A stretch of 29,846 nt of DNA, taken from a virus. The stretch lies in the IMG/VR virus record IMGVR_UViG_3300020051_000066, positions 1-29,846 of that record; one strand, 5' to 3'. A model generated the notes under the pieces. It had not been told where the DNA came from. It searched no databases and was given only the letters and a program-made list of their open reading frames with translations. Below, in pieces: positions 1 to 9,563 of this stretch (the stretch's first letter is position 1; each line of letters starts with the position of its first letter). Both the position numbers and the translations under genes were made by a program.

Positions 1-169
1 TAAGTGTCTGCGTTGCAGTATTTTGTGTTAATTCAAAACCACCAGCAGTTGTGCCATCATGTACTCTAGCAGTATCAATAGTACTATCAATACTGATTTC
101 ACCTGCCGCACCTGTAAATGCATTGTTCTGGGCGGTTGTACCTCTTCTAAATTGTAACTGTGTTGGCAT
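1..169 (-). CDS. Virion structural / fibre-like protein, N-terminal part (runs off the left edge)
   Basis: The frame opens with ATG at 169 and stays open to the window edge, giving 56 residues. The start reads MPTQLQFRRGTTAQNNAFTG and continues with ISIDSTIDTARVHDGTTAGG. This 'FRRGT..QN..FTGA.GE' opening with a later 'RVHDG.TAGG' is common at the N-terminus of marine T4-like phage virion and fibre proteins, where it probably attaches the protein to the particle. An AGGA ribosome site lies 7 bases before the ATG, and a NATAAATA late promoter lies at 187-194. The C-terminal part is outside the window, so the role in the particle is unknown. Confidence 0.7.
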   Translation of the reverse strand, partial: MPTQLQFRRGTTAQNNAFTGAAGEISIDSTIDTARVHDGTTAGGFELTQNTATQTL

Positions 170-186
170 TTTTTAATCCTTTGCTA

Positions 187-194
187 TATTTATT
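187..194 (-). promoter_or_regulatory. T4-type late promoter (AATAAATA)
   Basis: On the minus strand this reads AATAAATA, which fits the late-promoter pattern NATAAATA of T4-like marine phages. It overlaps the stop codon of the upstream 806-residue gene. By T4 spacing, transcription would begin near 181, leaving a leader of about 12 bases that starts almost at the AGGA ribosome site. Confidence 0.55.
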
Positions 195-2613
195 ATGTCA
201 GTACGCCTAAATCAACTGAACTTGTGCTTCCTACTGGTTCCATTTGATCATATACTTCACCTAAAGAAACACCAAAAGCATCACTGCCTCCTGATTCAAA
301 AGGTGTTTCCTGTGTATCTTGTGCTACGTTAAAACTTAAATCAAAATCACCATCACTACCTGGTGCAGTAGTAGTTGTACTTGCAGTAAATCCACTTGAT
401 CCGCCTCCTGACCCAGCGTTTGCATCTACATATGCTTTAGTCGCCGCATCTTGGTTTCCTACAGGATCAGCAACATTTTGTACTCTATTAGATCCTAAAC
501 TAATTGTTTGTGTACTTGCTACTGCTAGTCCATTTAGTGTACCAACACTGGTAACATTGCTCAATGTGTCTAGTGCAGTTTCAAAATAAGTTTCAAAATC
601 TGTAAGTGCAACCTGTTTCATAGTACCTGCGTCATTTACAACAACTCTATCGGCATCAGCAAGTGTTGTACTAGTTGCACTAGTGTCACCGTCAATTATA
701 TTAAGTTCACTTGCAGTTGCAGTCACTCCGTCAAGTATGTTTAGTTCTGCGGCAGTGGCAGTTACCAATGTATTGTTTAATCTTAAACCTGCACTACTAC
801 CATCATGTGTTTCAATATCAAAGTCAGTACCGTTTAGAATTTTAAATTCTGTACTTGTCATACGAACATTTATATTTTGCGATCCGGCTTTTATGTGTGC
901 TATTTCAATAATACCATCTTCTGTGCCATCACTAGCGTCACCAATCTTACCAGTAATTTTAGCAAACACAGTCTTTTGATCTGCATCATTGTCTGCACTG
1001 AACTTTATCTGACCAATATAGTTTGCATCTGCACCTGTAATATCTCTAAATAGTTCAAACTCTGGAGCCGCACTACTGCCTGCAGTAGTACTAGTGATTG
1101 TATTGTTCTGATTATTACGTACAAGATTTGATGTATCACTAAGGTCTGTACTTGCTATTGTAATATCGCCAGTACCATCAAAACTTTGACCAGCAATGTT
1201 TCTTGCAGTAGCAAGTGCAGTGGCAGTATCAGCATTACCAGTTACATCACCAGTAATGTTACCTGTTACGTTACCTTCAATGTTAGCCACTAGTGTACCA
1301 GTAGTGACAGTTAAGTCACCGGTGCTTGCACCTGTAGCAGTAGTGGTGCCAACTACAAATTTATCTGCACTTTCGTCCCATATAATAGCAGCATTATCAC
1401 CGGTACTACCACGTTCCATAACAATACCTAGATCATTGGCATTGCTTGCCGCACCTGTGTTTAGTTCTATCAAACTGTCACTTACTACACTGTTTGTAGT
1501 ACTAATAGTTGTAGTTGTGCCACTTACAGTCAAGTTACCTGTTACAGTAAGATCTTGTCCTATAGTAACATTATCCGGTAGACTGATAGTTACAGTATCG
1601 TCTGTAACTGCTGTTGTAATTTCGTTAGCAGTTCCACTAAATGTAAGAGTGCTTCCTGTGGTATATGCGTCTGTGCCACTATCTCCTGCTAGATTAATAG
1701 TAGAACTAATACTAGCAAAACTTAATGCACCACTGCCATCTGTTTGTAGTACTTGATTAGCACTACCATCACTAGTTGGAAACTTATATGCGTTGTTGAA
1801 TGTGATAGCACCACTGTCATTACCATCAATCTTAAACTGTACTTTGCTTGGTGTGTTAGCGTCTGCTGATGTACCATCTGTAGTAACTGAAACAGCAAAC
1901 TGTGTTCTATTAGCATTGTTAGTGTTGTCAAAAGCAAAAGTACCACCGACAATAAGAGCTGAACCATTCCAATATTCGTGGTTACTTCTATATAGATAAT
2001 CACCTGATTGTACAGCACTCGGTGAGGCAATTGTGCCTCTGTATCTTCTTGTTCTTAAATCTGGAGCGTCAGCACTATCATTGTACTGCTCCATGCGAAT
2101 CTGTGCTGTTTGAGCACCTTCGCCTGTCATATGTAGTGTTACTTCAGGCGAGGATTGGTTAATACCAATATAATTACTACCTGTATCAATGCTAAGTGTA
2201 CTGTCACTTATAATACTGGTTCCATCAGAACCTACAATTAGCAGTTCATTTGCACTGCCTAGTGTAATACCTGTTACGCCATCTAGATAGTTTAGTTCAG
2301 CAGTAGTAGCAGTTAATGTAGTAGTGCCATCATTTAGTGAACCATATACAATAGCATTTGCTTGTAATCCAGCATAACTTGAAATTGTTACATTGCCACT
2401 TGTGCTACCATTTTCTGTGGTATTTACTAGTACAAACTGATCGGCACTTTCGTCCCAAATAATAGCAACGTTAGTATCGCTTCCTCGTTCTACTACAATA
2501 CCTACATCTTTGTCTGCACTACCACTTTGTCCACTGTTTAATCTTATAAGAGGGTCTGAAATGTTAGTAACATCAAAATCTATTTGTGCAGCTTTTGGTC
2601 TAGTGAACGCCAT
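193..2613 (-). CDS. Tail fibre-like virion structural protein (806 aa)
   Basis: A long, Ser/Thr/Gly/Asp-rich protein with few Cys or Trp, typical of trimeric beta-structured phage fibres. It has two copies of a module shared with neighbouring genes: around residues 15-90 (LIRLNSG, VERGSDTN, WDESADQF) and around 355-440 (LTVTGNLTVSGTTTT, IELNTG, MERGSTGDN, WDESADKF). Repeated 'TATAAELNILDGV' segments and a 'NQDAATKAYVDANA' linker near the C-terminus follow the usual pattern of marine myovirus fibres. The ATG at 2613 has AGGA 7 bases upstream and a late promoter at 2637-2644. No enzyme motif is seen. It is probably a baseplate-attached fibre or its support; which T4 fibre it corresponds to cannot be told. 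Confidence 0.75.
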   Translation of the reverse strand: MAFTRPKAAQIDFDVTNISDPLIRLNSGQSGSADKDVGIVVERGSDTNVAIIWDESADQFVLVNTTENGSTSGNVTISSYAGLQANAIVYGSLNDGTTTLTATTAELNYLDGVTGITLGSANELLIVGSDGTSIISDSTLSIDTGSNYIGINQSSPEVTLHMTGEGAQTAQIRMEQYNDSADAPDLRTRRYRGTIASPSAVQSGDYLYRSNHEYWNGSALIVGGTFAFDNTNNANRTQFAVSVTTDGTSADANTPSKVQFKIDGNDSGAITFNNAYKFPTSDGSANQVLQTDGSGALSFASISSTINLAGDSGTDAYTTGSTLTFSGTANEITTAVTDDTVTISLPDNVTIGQDLTVTGNLTVSGTTTTISTTNSVVSDSLIELNTGAASNANDLGIVMERGSTGDNAAIIWDESADKFVVGTTTATGASTGDLTVTTGTLVANIEGNVTGNITGDVTGNADTATALATARNIAGQSFDGTGDITIASTDLSDTSNLVRNNQNNTITSTTAGSSAAPEFELFRDITGADANYIGQIKFSADNDADQKTVFAKITGKIGDASDGTEDGIIEIAHIKAGSQNINVRMTSTEFKILNGTDFDIETHDGSSAGLRLNNTLVTATAAELNILDGVTATASELNIIDGDTSATSTTLADADRVVVNDAGTMKQVALTDFETYFETALDTLSNVTSVGTLNGLAVASTQTISLGSNRVQNVADPVGNQDAATKAYVDANAGSGGGSSGFTASTTTTAPGSDGDFDLSFNVAQDTQETPFESGGSDAFGVSLGEVYDQMEPVGSTSSVDLGVLT

Positions 2614-2636
2614 TTAGAAATCCTTAATTAATACTG

Positions 2637-2644
2637 TATTTATC
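2637..2644 (-). promoter_or_regulatory. T4-type late promoter (GATAAATA)
   Basis: Minus strand GATAAATA, placed between the terminator at 2659-2683 and the ATG at 2613. Predicted transcription start is near 2631, leader about 18 bases. It gives the 806-residue fibre gene its own late transcript after termination of the upstream unit. Confidence 0.6.
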
Positions 2645-2658
2645 TATTATTAGTAGTC

Positions 2659-2683
2659 AAAAAAATAGCACCCGAAGGTGCTA
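2659..2683 (-). terminator. Rho-independent terminator, TTCG loop
   Basis: On the minus strand a 7-bp stem TAGCACC/GGTGCTA with a TTCG tetraloop is followed by seven T. It lies just after the stop of the 1684-residue fibre gene. The same 29-base core (2655-2683) recurs at 16352-16380. Confidence 0.85.
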
Positions 2684-2704
2684 ATTTTAAATTTGTTTAT
2701 TAAA

Positions 2705-5700
2705 TTACATCATTAATGCTAGTACTTCAATAACGCCTTCTCCGCCTTCATTTGCTTCAATTGCCTTACCAATTACTGTACCCATTGCAGCTTCATTGTT
2801 AGCCATTGCCATACCATTTCCTGCACTTACCATTAAGTCACCTGCGTTTACAACACCTGTTACTTTACACGGTACACGCCCTGCTAGTGCTAGTGCAACA
2901 CCTTCTTGGTCTGCGTTCATTAAGTGTGCTGGATCTGTTGAAACAATACCTGCTACTGTTCTACAGTTTTCAGTATCACAAGCTGCAAGTTTGCCTTCAC
3001 CTGCAAAGTGTACCACTGTGCCTGGCTCAATTTCTGCATCTGCAGCATACATCTCAGCCAAGTCAGCGTATCTAGCAGCAGTTGATGTACCACTAAAAAT
3101 ACTTGTAGAAAGTGTGTTACTACTTGGATTATATGTTAATCCAGTATCACTGTTTGGACGCTGGTTTCCACTAGTACCACCAGTAAAAATTAAGTAATGA
3201 GTAGAGTTTGTACTATTATCTGCTGCAACATTAAAATTTGTTGCATTAGTAGCTGTACCACTTAGTGAAGCAGTTATAGTACCAGCACTGAAGTTACCTG
3301 AACCATCTCTAAACACTATAGTTGAACCAGTGTTTGCGTTTGTAGCATTTGATGTAACAGTAAATGTTCCACCTTCACTACTTACACTACCACTAATACC
3401 ACTACCACTTGTAGCACCTGCTGCAACATAATTGCCAGTTGTATCAGTTCCAAGGGCAACACTATTAGCTGCAACTGTAGTAGAGATGCTTACGTTACCC
3501 AAATTGGTCATTGTAGCAGAACCAGTAACATCACCAGTTAAGGAAATAGTTGGATCGTTTACATTTAAGTCAATTGTTCCATCACCATCCTGATACGTAA
3601 CAGAAATACCTGATTCAGTATTACTACTAAACATTGCACCAGTAACATCTTGAATATACTCTTCAATACCGTCAATATTTCCAACAACGTGATTGTGACT
3701 ATCGTCTGCAACCGTAACGGTTAGTGATACGTTACCACTACCATCAACACTTGCACTACCTGAGGCATCACCTGCTAGACTTAGTGTACGAGCTGTTTCC
3801 CAAGCACTTGCTGTAGTTGCGTTTCCACTTAGAGCACCTTCAAATGTGTTTGCTACAACTGTACCACTACTAATTGTTAAGTCACCTGTACTTGCACCTG
3901 TAGCAGTTGTTGTACCAAAAACAAATTTGTCAGCACTTTCATCCCAACCCATAAATGCGTTGTCACCAGTTGAACCACGCTCTATTACTATACCACTGTC
4001 ATTAGCATTTGAACCTGCACCATTGTTTAATTCAATCAAGTTATCACTTATAACTGTATTAGTTGTTGATAGTGTAGTTGTTGTACCATTTACAGTAAGA
4101 TCACCACTTAGTGTTAAGTTTACACCAGTTGCAGTTCCAGTAAACGCTGGACCTGCTAAACGTGCAAGGTCAGCAGTATCACTTAAATCTGTACTTGCTA
4201 TTGTTATATTAGCAGTACCGTCAAAACTGTTACCAGCAATTGTACGTGCAGTTTCAAGTGCAGTAGCTGTTGATGCATTTCCTGTTAGTGCACCAATAAA
4301 CACATCACTACTTAATGATCCAGTACTTGGATTATAAGTTAAGTCTGCGTCATGATGTACAGCGGTAACTGCACCACTAGTAATATCACCAAAGTAAAGT
4401 TGTTCTTCTGCGTTTGTTGTTGTATCACTTGTAGTTGTAGCACCTGCTGCTGCCCAACTTAATGTACCACTTGCATCACTTACTAGTGCGTATCCACTTA
4501 CTGCTGCATCTGCATTTGGAAGTGTCCAAGTTATATCACTTGCAACAGTTCCTGCACTTTGAAATGCAACAAAGTTACTAGCATCACTGTCATAAAATCT
4601 TATGTCACCTTGTGGTCCAAGTAAAACATCATCAATATGTGCCTCTGCCCAGCGATTAGTAGCACTACCTAAGTCTCTACTACCATCTGTATCTGGAATA
4701 ATATCTGATCCTATTTCAGCACCTAATGTAATAGTGTCTGTGTTACCATCACCAAGTGTAATATCACCGTTCGCAGTAATATCACCAGTAGCAACAATGT
4801 TTCCTGTTACACTAAGTTGTGTACTGTTAAGAACCATTTTTTCACTACCGCCAATATCAAAACGTATTATGTCTTCATCAGCACTTTCCTCAACTAGTAC
4901 CTGTGTATCACCATCTGAGTCAGTAAGTGCAGTAATAGTTGTAGTTGTAGTAAACTTACGTACTTCAATTAAATCACCACTTGCAGGAGCAGTTGTAAAT
5001 GTTAATGTTGTACCACTTATACCATAAACAGTCGTTGGTTCTTGTACCACACCGTTTAACATAACAAGTACGCCAGCAACTGTATAACTGTCTGAGCCAG
5101 TTAATGAACTTAATGTAAATGCTACAGTACTGTTATCACCGTTAAATGTTTGTGATGTTGCTAGTGTAAAGTCTGAACTAATACCTGTCCAAGCTGTGTT
5201 ACTATAATACTCAAGTGTATTACTAGTTGTATTATAACGGAACATACCAGTTACTGCAGTTGGACGTTGTGCAGTTGTACCACGTGCTAGTAATATTGCA
5301 CCTGTGTCATTAACATCAAGTATTGCGTTAGCATTTGGAGCACCACCAATACCCACATTGTCCTGACTTGCATCAACTGTTAGTAGTGCAGTGTTTGTAT
5401 CACCTTCTACTACAAAGTCGACGTTTGCGCCTGCTTCGTTAACACGTATTGCACTAGTAGCAGTACCGTCAATTGTTAATAGTCCTGTACCGTTTGTAAT
5501 TGCAGTATCTGTACCATCATGGTTTATAGTGAAGTCATTGCCTGTACCAACTCTTAATGAGCCAGCATCTGCAATGTCTACGTTACTACTTGCAGTGATT
5601 GCACCTGTAACTGCTAGTGTGCTACCATCAAATGTTAAGTTACCACTGTCTTCTATTGCACCACTTGTGCCTGCTAGTACTACACGACCTGAGGTTAAAT

Positions 5701-7759
5701 CACTTACAATAGCACTTGCTAGAGTTGCTTCACCAGTTGTTCCTAGTGTTGTTACACTTGCTGCTGCCGCAGTATTTGCACCTAATATACCATCAATATT
5801 TGTAGTTGTTATAGCGTTTGCAGTAAAGTCACCACTTCCGTCCAGTACTACTGCACGACTTGCAGTACCGTCACTTGCAAAGATGTTAGTGTCTGTTAGG
5901 TCAACACTCAAACTGTGATCAATTCCTTCGCCTGATGTTGCGCCAGAACTAGCAATACCATTACCGCCTGTAATAGTACCTACGTAGTCACCTGTTGTAT
6001 CTGTGCCTAATGCAACACTATTAGCTGCAATAGTAGTTGTGATACTAATGTTACCTGATCCATCAAAACTTGCCGTACCTGTAACATCACCTGCTAGTGC
6101 AATATCTCTTGCTGTCTCAAGTGCTGTTGCAGTGCTTGCATTTCCTTCTAATGCTGCTACAAGTGTTCCACTAGTAATTGTTAAGTTACCAGTACTTGCG
6201 CCTGTTGCAGTTGTTGTACCAAGTGTAAACTTGTCTTCACTCTCGTCCCAAGCAAACACAGCATTGTCACCTGTGCTTCCACGTTCAAAAATAAGACCTA
6301 AGTCATTACTGTTAGATCCTGCACCGTTATTAAGTTCTATTAAACTGTCACTTACAACACTGTTTGTTGTTGATAGTGTAGTTGTTGTACCATTTACTGT
6401 TAAGTTACCAGTAATTGTTGCATCACCACCAATTGTCACATCATCTGGAAGTCCAATTTGTATTTGATTGTCTGTAACTGCTGTTGTAATTTCATTAGCG
6501 GTACCAGCAAAAGTTAGTGTGTCAGTACCAACTGTTACAGTATCGTTTGATCCAGTGTCAGCGGCAATAACTAATCCACTTGCTGAACTAACTTGTGTGT
6601 CAACATATGCTTTAGTTGCTGCATCCTGGTTTGCTGTTGGATCTGTAACATTAACAATTTTACTTGTATCAACGTCAATAGTACCTGAACCTTTTGGACT
6701 TAGTACTAGGTTAATGTTAGTGTCACTACCAGTTGTAGTAATAGCTGGATGTCCACTTGCTGCGGCGTTTGCTACTGTGATTTCATTTACTGCACTTGCA
6801 GTAGTTGTAAAAATCACAAGTTCATTGCCATTAGCATCAGCAATAAAGCCACCATCTACAATTTTTGGAGCAGTCAGTGTTTTGTTTGATAATGTTTCTG
6901 TACCAGCAAGTGTAGCAAAACTACCATCACTTAATGCACTATTGAATTCTGAAGTAGTACCTGTTAGTGTGCCTTCACTTAAATCTAATGTTAGTGTATT
7001 GCTTGCACTATCTATTGTTTTGTTTGTGAGTGTCTTTGTACTTGCTGATAGATATGTGTCTAGTGTATCAACACTGGTCTGTTTCATAGTTCCAGCATCA
7101 TTAGTTACAAGACCATCACCACTGGCAAAAGCATCAGTACCTACACTTGTGTCACCATCCATGATGTTGAGTTCAGCAGCTGTTGCAGTTATACTTGAAC
7201 CACCAATTTGTAGTGTGGTTGCATTTACTTCACCACTAGATCCGTAAATAACTGCTTTGCTGTTAACAATAGTTCCTGCACTTGATCCATCTATTAAGTT
7301 GATCTCTGCGGCAGTTGATGTAATATCATTTGAACCATCATTAAGTGTTGCATATGTAATTGTTCCTGCTTGAAAGTTTGCGTAACTGCTTATTGTTACG
7401 TTTCCTGCAGTATCTCCATCTTCTGAGCCAACGTTAGCAGCTACAAACTGGTCTGCACTTTCGTCCCATATTAGGGCATAGTTGTCATCGTCACCTCTGT
7501 TTATAAGTAGTCCTGAGTCAACACTTGCACTTCCTGTTGCTTCAGCACTTAATGCAATTATTGCATCTTCTACTCTTGTATTTGTTGTACTAACACTAGT
7601 GGTTGTGCCACTAACTGTCAGGTTACCTGTTACAGTAAAGTCACTTCCATATGATAAGTTGTTAGCAAGTTTTGCACCTGTAACAGCATTATTTGCTATC
7701 TTACCGGTAGTAACGTTTAAATCAGTTATCTGATTAGTTTTAATTCTTGTTAGGGCCAT
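2705..7759 (-). CDS. Large modular tail fibre protein (1684 aa)
   Basis: The largest protein in the window. It opens MALTRIKTNQITDLNVTTGK, a common start for marine T4-like fibre proteins. It contains at least three copies of the '(LTV)TGNLTV.GTTT..STTN ... RG..(G)DNA...WDES.D.F' module, at about residues 40-135, 440-530 and 1210-1305. It also has a 'GTTAQRP ... GMFRYN' plus 'NGDNSTVAFTL ... PASGDLIEVR' module near 840-990, shared with the 522- and 145-residue proteins. The last ~125 residues differ: they start RYADLAEMYAADAEIEPGT, contain two Cys in CDTENC, and are Ala/Gly-rich. Similar YADLAE...PGTV ends occur on other marine phage fibres, possibly as a trimerisation or folding domain. The ATG at 7759 has GGAG 8 bases upstream. 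Receptor binding is plausible but not shown. Confidence 0.8.
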   Translation of the reverse strand: MALTRIKTNQITDLNVTTGKIANNAVTGAKLANNLSYGSDFTVTGNLTVSGTTTSVSTTNTRVEDAIIALSAEATGSASVDSGLLINRGDDDNYALIWDESADQFVAANVGSEDGDTAGNVTISSYANFQAGTITYATLNDGSNDITSTAAEINLIDGSSAGTIVNSKAVIYGSSGEVNATTLQIGGSSITATAAELNIMDGDTSVGTDAFASGDGLVTNDAGTMKQTSVDTLDTYLSASTKTLTNKTIDSASNTLTLDLSEGTLTGTTSEFNSALSDGSFATLAGTETLSNKTLTAPKIVDGGFIADANGNELVIFTTTASAVNEITVANAAASGHPAITTTGSDTNINLVLSPKGSGTIDVDTSKIVNVTDPTANQDAATKAYVDTQVSSASGLVIAADTGSNDTVTVGTDTLTFAGTANEITTAVTDNQIQIGLPDDVTIGGDATITGNLTVNGTTTTLSTTNSVVSDSLIELNNGAGSNSNDLGLIFERGSTGDNAVFAWDESEDKFTLGTTTATGASTGNLTITSGTLVAALEGNASTATALETARDIALAGDVTGTASFDGSGNISITTTIAANSVALGTDTTGDYVGTITGGNGIASSGATSGEGIDHSLSVDLTDTNIFASDGTASRAVVLDGSGDFTANAITTTNIDGILGANTAAAASVTTLGTTGEATLASAIVSDLTSGRVVLAGTSGAIEDSGNLTFDGSTLAVTGAITASSNVDIADAGSLRVGTGNDFTINHDGTDTAITNGTGLLTIDGTATSAIRVNEAGANVDFVVEGDTNTALLTVDASQDNVGIGGAPNANAILDVNDTGAILLARGTTAQRPTAVTGMFRYNTTSNTLEYYSNTAWTGISSDFTLATSQTFNGDNSTVAFTLSSLTGSDSYTVAGVLVMLNGVVQEPTTVYGISGTTLTFTTAPASGDLIEVRKFTTTTTITALTDSDGDTQVLVEESADEDIIRFDIGGSEKMVLNSTQLSVTGNIVATGDITANGDITLGDGNTDTITLGAEIGSDIIPDTDGSRDLGSATNRWAEAHIDDVLLGPQGDIRFYDSDASNFVAFQSAGTVASDITWTLPNADAAVSGYALVSDASGTLSWAAAGATTTSDTTTNAEEQLYFGDITSGAVTAVHHDADLTYNPSTGSLSSDVFIGALTGNASTATALETARTIAGNSFDGTANITIASTDLSDTADLARLAGPAFTGTATGVNLTLSGDLTVNGTTTTLSTTNTVISDNLIELNNGAGSNANDSGIVIERGSTGDNAFMGWDESADKFVFGTTTATGASTGDLTISSGTVVANTFEGALSGNATTASAWETARTLSLAGDASGSASVDGSGNVSLTVTVADDSHNHVVGNIDGIEEYIQDVTGAMFSSNTESGISVTYQDGDGTIDLNVNDPTISLTGDVTGSATMTNLGNVSISTTVAANSVALGTDTTGNYVAAGATSGSGISGSVSSEGGTFTVTSNATNANTGSTIVFRDGSGNFSAGTITASLSGTATNATNFNVAADNSTNSTHYLIFTGGTSGNQRPNSDTGLTYNPSSNTLSTSIFSGTSTAARYADLAEMYAADAEIEPGTVVHFAGEGKLAACDTENCRTVAGIVSTDPAHLMNADQEGVALALAGRVPCKVTGVVNAGDLMVSAGNGMAMANNEAAMGTVIGKAIEANEGGEGVIEVLALMM

Positions 7760-7994
7760 TTAGTTTTCTCCGTCCAAACGTAGTAATTACTAAACGTATT
7801 TATTGATTTCGTTAGATTTTTAAATATAGACATAAAAAAACTGTGGCAAAAAATAGGCTTTATAGAGCTTTATTTGCATATTTTGTAATGAAGTATAAAA
7901 CTTTGAAAAAGTTTTGTAGTGGTATTTTACGAGGATTGACACCAACCTCGACGGAGATTAACCTAGATGGTTACAACTTTATTTAGCAAATTGT
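7760..7994. other. Intergenic region with late promoter and hairpins
   Basis: This 235-base gap lies between two minus-strand fibre genes. It holds the late promoter at 7797-7804. Three imperfect or short hairpins are visible: AAAACTT/AAGTTTT near 7897-7915, CGAGG(a)TTG/CAACCTCG at 7930-7950, and TAACC/GGTTA near 7961-7975. None has a following T-run in the minus direction, so a standard terminator is not evident. No open frame of note is seen. Confidence 0.5.
7797..7804 (-). promoter_or_regulatory. T4-type late promoter (AATAAATA)
   Basis: Minus strand AATAAATA, 37 bases before the ATG at 7759. Predicted start near 7791. It serves the 1684-residue fibre gene. Confidence 0.55.
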
Positions 7995-9563
7995 TTATAA
8001 TTCTTCTATTGCTATTTGGTTGTTCGTTCCTGTAAAATTTACATATACAGTACCTGAACCATTGGTTGAATGTTGTAGTTTATAAGTTACACTAGTACTC
8101 GCTGATTGGCTTGGCGAATCAATGTAAGAAATTGTAAAATTGCCGTCTCCAGTTACAAAAGGTATTTCAATTATATCTGTATTGCTTGCACCAACTGTTC
8201 TAACCAATTTAATTTTGCCTGGATCACCGCTTCGTGTAACATTAACACTGACTCTTAGTTTGCTATTTGCTTCAGTTGTTGTAAGACTGGCAGTATACCC
8301 TGTAACGTCCACGAAAGACGAACTAGTTGTATTTCTTGAAGTAGTAGAGGTTACTATTTGTGGTGTCTTTTTTAATGCAAATGTACCTGTGCCACTTGGT
8401 ATTGTATGTGTGTTTAGTGTACCTGTAACAGTTAAACCACTAGCATTTATAGAAAGTCTTTCAGAACCAGCAGTGTCAAAACGGATTACATCTTCATCTG
8501 CAGTTTCTTCAACTTGAATCTTTGTATCGTTGTCTGCATCCTGAATAATGCTTGTACTCACGTTTGTTGTATTGGCACTAAAAAAATTACGTACCTGTAT
8601 TTTATCACCTGATGCTGGTGCTTCATTGAATGTAAGTGTTGATCCACTTACTGTATATGTGTTTGTAACTTCTTGTACTGTACCATTTATACTTACCCAT
8701 ACACTTGCACTAGTTCCTGTACGACTAAGAGTAAATGCAACTGTGCTGCCATCTCCATCAAATTCATCTAAGGTTACTGATTCAGTACTGCCAACACCTG
8801 TCCAACTTGTTCCGTTGTATACTTCAACTTGTCCATCTGTACTATTGAAACGGAACATACCAGTTTGACCAGTAGGTCTTTGTGCAGTGGTACCAACAGG
8901 AATAACAAGTCCGCTTGTAGAATCAATTGCTACGTAACCTGTACCTGCAGGTTCTATAATTATTTCTTCGTTAGTAGTTGTAGTTTGCAGTCTATTATCA
9001 GTAAATGAAAATGCACCAGTGCTTCCGCCTACACCAAAATCGCCAGTATACCTTGCTCCAGCAATATATACGCTTTTGCCTGTAAAATTTACACCATTGG
9101 GTAAGTTTGTGCCAATAAAGTTTAATACCCCACTCTGATAATCAAAAAACCATTCATCATCATTACCACTACCTGTAATAAAAACTTTGTTGCTTATACT
9201 TTCTGCATTTGATGCATCACCTGATGTATGTATGTAAACATTAACCAAGTATGTACTACCAAACTCGGGCGGAATCCAATCTGTTAATCCCGTTTTCCAG
9301 GTTCTATTTGCTGTTGCAGTTATATCAGAGGTACACTCGACTGTAGTTGCTCCTGTGTATACAGTTACAACTCCGCTACTACTTCCTGGTTTTGTACTTG
9401 GTATACTTGCTGCATCTTTGATAACTTTATCACCACGCAATAACAGTGGGCTTGCAATACTTTCGTTGGCTGCTACTTTATTAGAATTAGTATCAGTTTT
9501 AGTAATACCAAAACCAACTTTCTTAAACAAGTAATCAATTTTTTGTCCGTCAGATATAGCCAT
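7995..9563 (-). CDS. Tail fibre-like virion protein (522 aa)
   Basis: Begins MAISDGQKIDYLFKKVGFGI, followed by a 'TDTNSNKVAANESIASPLLLRGD' stretch. This opening is common in marine myovirus virion proteins. The centre (about residues 215-385) carries the 'GTTAQRPTGQTGMFRFN', 'FDGDGSTVAFTLS' and 'PASGDKIQVRNF' module shared with the 1684- and 145-residue proteins, then 'VEETADEDVIRFDTAGSERL'. The last ~120 residues look like a separate beta-sandwich tip ending ...NNQIAIEEL. The start codon overlaps the upstream stop as TAATG at 9563, so it is probably translationally coupled to the PKD protein gene. A fibre or tip role is inferred. Confidence 0.75.
   Translation of the reverse strand: MAISDGQKIDYLFKKVGFGITKTDTNSNKVAANESIASPLLLRGDKVIKDAASIPSTKPGSSSGVVTVYTGATTVECTSDITATANRTWKTGLTDWIPPEFGSTYLVNVYIHTSGDASNAESISNKVFITGSGNDDEWFFDYQSGVLNFIGTNLPNGVNFTGKSVYIAGARYTGDFGVGGSTGAFSFTDNRLQTTTTNEEIIIEPAGTGYVAIDSTSGLVIPVGTTAQRPTGQTGMFRFNSTDGQVEVYNGTSWTGVGSTESVTLDEFDGDGSTVAFTLSRTGTSASVWVSINGTVQEVTNTYTVSGSTLTFNEAPASGDKIQVRNFFSANTTNVSTSIIQDADNDTKIQVEETADEDVIRFDTAGSERLSINASGLTVTGTLNTHTIPSGTGTFALKKTPQIVTSTTSRNTTSSSFVDVTGYTASLTTTEANSKLRVSVNVTRSGDPGKIKLVRTVGASNTDIIEIPFVTGDGNFTISYIDSPSQSASTSVTYKLQHSTNGSGTVYVNFTGTNNQIAIEEL

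Noticed and set aside
2705-7759. CRISPR-like or satellite repeats
   Set aside because: The repeated DNA is protein-coding, in frame, spaced by hundreds of bases and diverged; there are no short identical repeats with regular spacers.
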